A stretch of 5,169 bases of DNA, taken from DATEPR01 sp036503065. Its GTDB lineage: Bacteria; Actinomycetota; Actinomycetes; Mycobacteriales; Pseudonocardiaceae. Under the pieces are notes generated by a model. That model made no database searches, was not told the DNA's origin, and was given only the letters and a program-made list of their open reading frames with translations. Position 1 is the stretch's first letter. Each line of letters starts with the position of its first letter. Where the stretch lies: the NCBI GenBank assembly GCA_036503065.1, contig DASXXM010000005.1, positions 1-5,169 of the forward strand, written 5' to 3'. Shown piece after piece: positions 4,274-5,169 of this stretch. The position numbers were made by a program, and so were the translations under genes.

Positions 4274-5169
4274 GTGAGCGCACCAGCAGTTGGCGCAGGG
4301 CCGGGCGGACACATGGCTGCCGCGAGCCAGGGCGGCTCGTGGCGGTGGCTGGGCCGGCGCGGCTCGCTCGCCCGGCGGCTGCTGCTGTCCTACGGCCTTG
4401 TCGTGCTCGTCGATGTCGCCATGTTCATCACCACCGGTATGTACATGAGTCCCACGCGGCTGGACGGTGCCCCCCAGGACAGCGCCTACCGCCACGCGGT
4501 GTTCATCAACCAGCTCGAAGCCGTCGCGACCGCGGCCCTGATCAGCTTGCTGGTCGGCGTGGCCGCCGCGACGTTGCTCCCTCGGCTGCTGATCGATCCG
4601 CTGCGGCAGATGCGCCGCTCCACCCGGAGCCTGATGGAAGGCCGCTACACCGAGAGCGTCCCCGAGCCCCGGCTGCCCGAGCTGACCGACTTGGTACGGG
4701 ACGTGAACGTCCTCGCCGCCCGCCTGGCCGACCTGGAAGTGCGGCGCGCGCGGCTCGTCTCCGACGTCGCTCATGAACTGCGCACTCCCTTGACGATCAT
4801 CGCCGGCCAGCTGGCCGGAGTCGAAGACGGCGTCTACTCCCTCGACTCCGACCTGATCGCGTCGATCCGCGAGGAACTCGACCGGTTGCACCGCCTCACC
4901 GAGGACCTGTCCGGCCTCTCCCGAGCCGAAGAGAGCGCCTACGAGCTGCACCGTGTTAGTACCGACCTCGCCGCCATCAGCGAGGACGTGACGGGCCGGC
5001 TGCGCCCCCAGTTCAGCCACGCCGGCATCGAGCTACGCCACTGCACGAGCGGCCCGGCCTTCGCCGACGTGGACCCGCACCGCATCACGCAGATACTGGC
5101 CAACCTGCTCCGCAACGCCCTGGCCGCCACCCCGGCCGGCGGCACGGTCACCGTCACCACCAGCCATGC
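4274..5169 (+). CDS. Sensor histidine kinase, N-terminal part (runs off window)
   Basis: The first 298 codons of a membrane-bound two-component sensor kinase are present. After a Gly-rich cytoplasmic start, helix 1 spans about residues 34-55 and helix 2 about 83-103, enclosing an extracellular loop of only about 27 residues. This is followed by a HAMP linker (about 103-155: PRLLIDPLRQMRRSTRSL, PELTDLVRDVNVLAARL) and the HisKA dimerisation helix, with the H-box DVAHELRTPLT and phospho-acceptor His167 (codon 4772-4774). The N-box of the ATPase domain is at about 267-290 (DPHRITQILANLLRNALAATP, with N277 and N281). The G1 and G2 ATP-binding boxes lie beyond the right edge. The tiny sensor loop suggests detection of a membrane-level signal or of a partner protein, for example the membrane protein encoded 52 nt upstream (inference). 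No response regulator precedes it, unlike the common regulator-kinase order; one could lie downstream. The GTG start is supported by GGGGAG 8 nt upstream. The frame remains open at the edge and shows no defects. Confidence 0.93.
   Translation, partial: MSAPAVGAGPGGHMAAASQGGSWRWLGRRGSLARRLLLSYGLVVLVDVAMFITTGMYMSPTRLDGAPQDSAYRHAVFINQLEAVATAALISLLVGVAAATLLPRLLIDPLRQMRRSTRSLMEGRYTESVPEPRLPELTDLVRDVNVLAARLADLEVRRARLVSDVAHELRTPLTIIAGQLAGVEDGVYSLDSDLIASIREELDRLHRLTEDLSGLSRAEESAYELHRVSTDLAAISEDVTGRLRPQFSHAGIELRHCTSGPAFADVDPHRITQILANLLRNALAATPAGGTVTVTTSH

Noticed and set aside
4142..5020. Long leftward open frame opposite the histidine kinase
   Set aside because: The opposite strand encodes unmistakable HAMP, H-box and N-box motifs. 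The leftward frame is Gln/Gly/Asp-rich shadow sequence.
1..5169. CRISPR array, tRNA/rRNA genes, insertion sequences or attachment sites
   Set aside because: I saw no regularly spaced repeats, no cloverleaf-like segments, no transposase motifs and no terminal inverted repeats with target duplications.

Overview
The window is about 70% G+C. Its real genes have third codon positions that are nearly all G or C, and GTG and TTG serve as start codons. This points to a high-GC actinobacterium of the Streptomyces or related filamentous type; the species cannot be named from the sequence.

Layout. (1) Positions 1-841 look like an eroded accessory patch. The first 99 codons of a short-chain dehydrogenase/reductase run leftward off the window edge. 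Just upstream, on the same strand, lies a piece of the adenylation domain of an ATP-dependent DNA ligase, cut off on its 3' side. It is followed by a rightward, unrecognised 66-codon reading frame with coding-like codon use. (2) A 14-bp perfect GC-rich hairpin separates that frame from the convergent gene on its right. (3) Positions 924-3597 hold two leftward genes for exported beta-propeller proteins. The upstream one is a 535-residue PQQ-like (PVA-dehydrogenase-like) propeller without a heme motif. The downstream one is a 331-residue SMP-30/NHL-like propeller. They are 70 bp apart, with a strong hairpin between them, and may form a partly attenuated operon. (4) A 144-bp divergent control region (3598-3741) contains a compound inverted repeat that covers the ribosome binding site and TTG start of the PQQ-like gene. 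Further right it holds four TGAAG/CTTCA elements arranged symmetrically about one centre. (5) On the right, reading rightward, come a four-helix membrane protein (DUF6069-like) and then a sensor histidine kinase that runs off the window before its ATP-binding G boxes. No response regulator is present inside the window.

How the parts may work together (inference). The divergent arrangement would let one set of sites control both an envelope-sensing pair (membrane protein plus kinase) and a pair of secreted propellers. Nothing here proves that link. I did not find a clear new defence, mobile or biosynthetic system. The most noteworthy signals are the RBS-masking hairpin and the symmetric TGAAG cluster in the divergent region.
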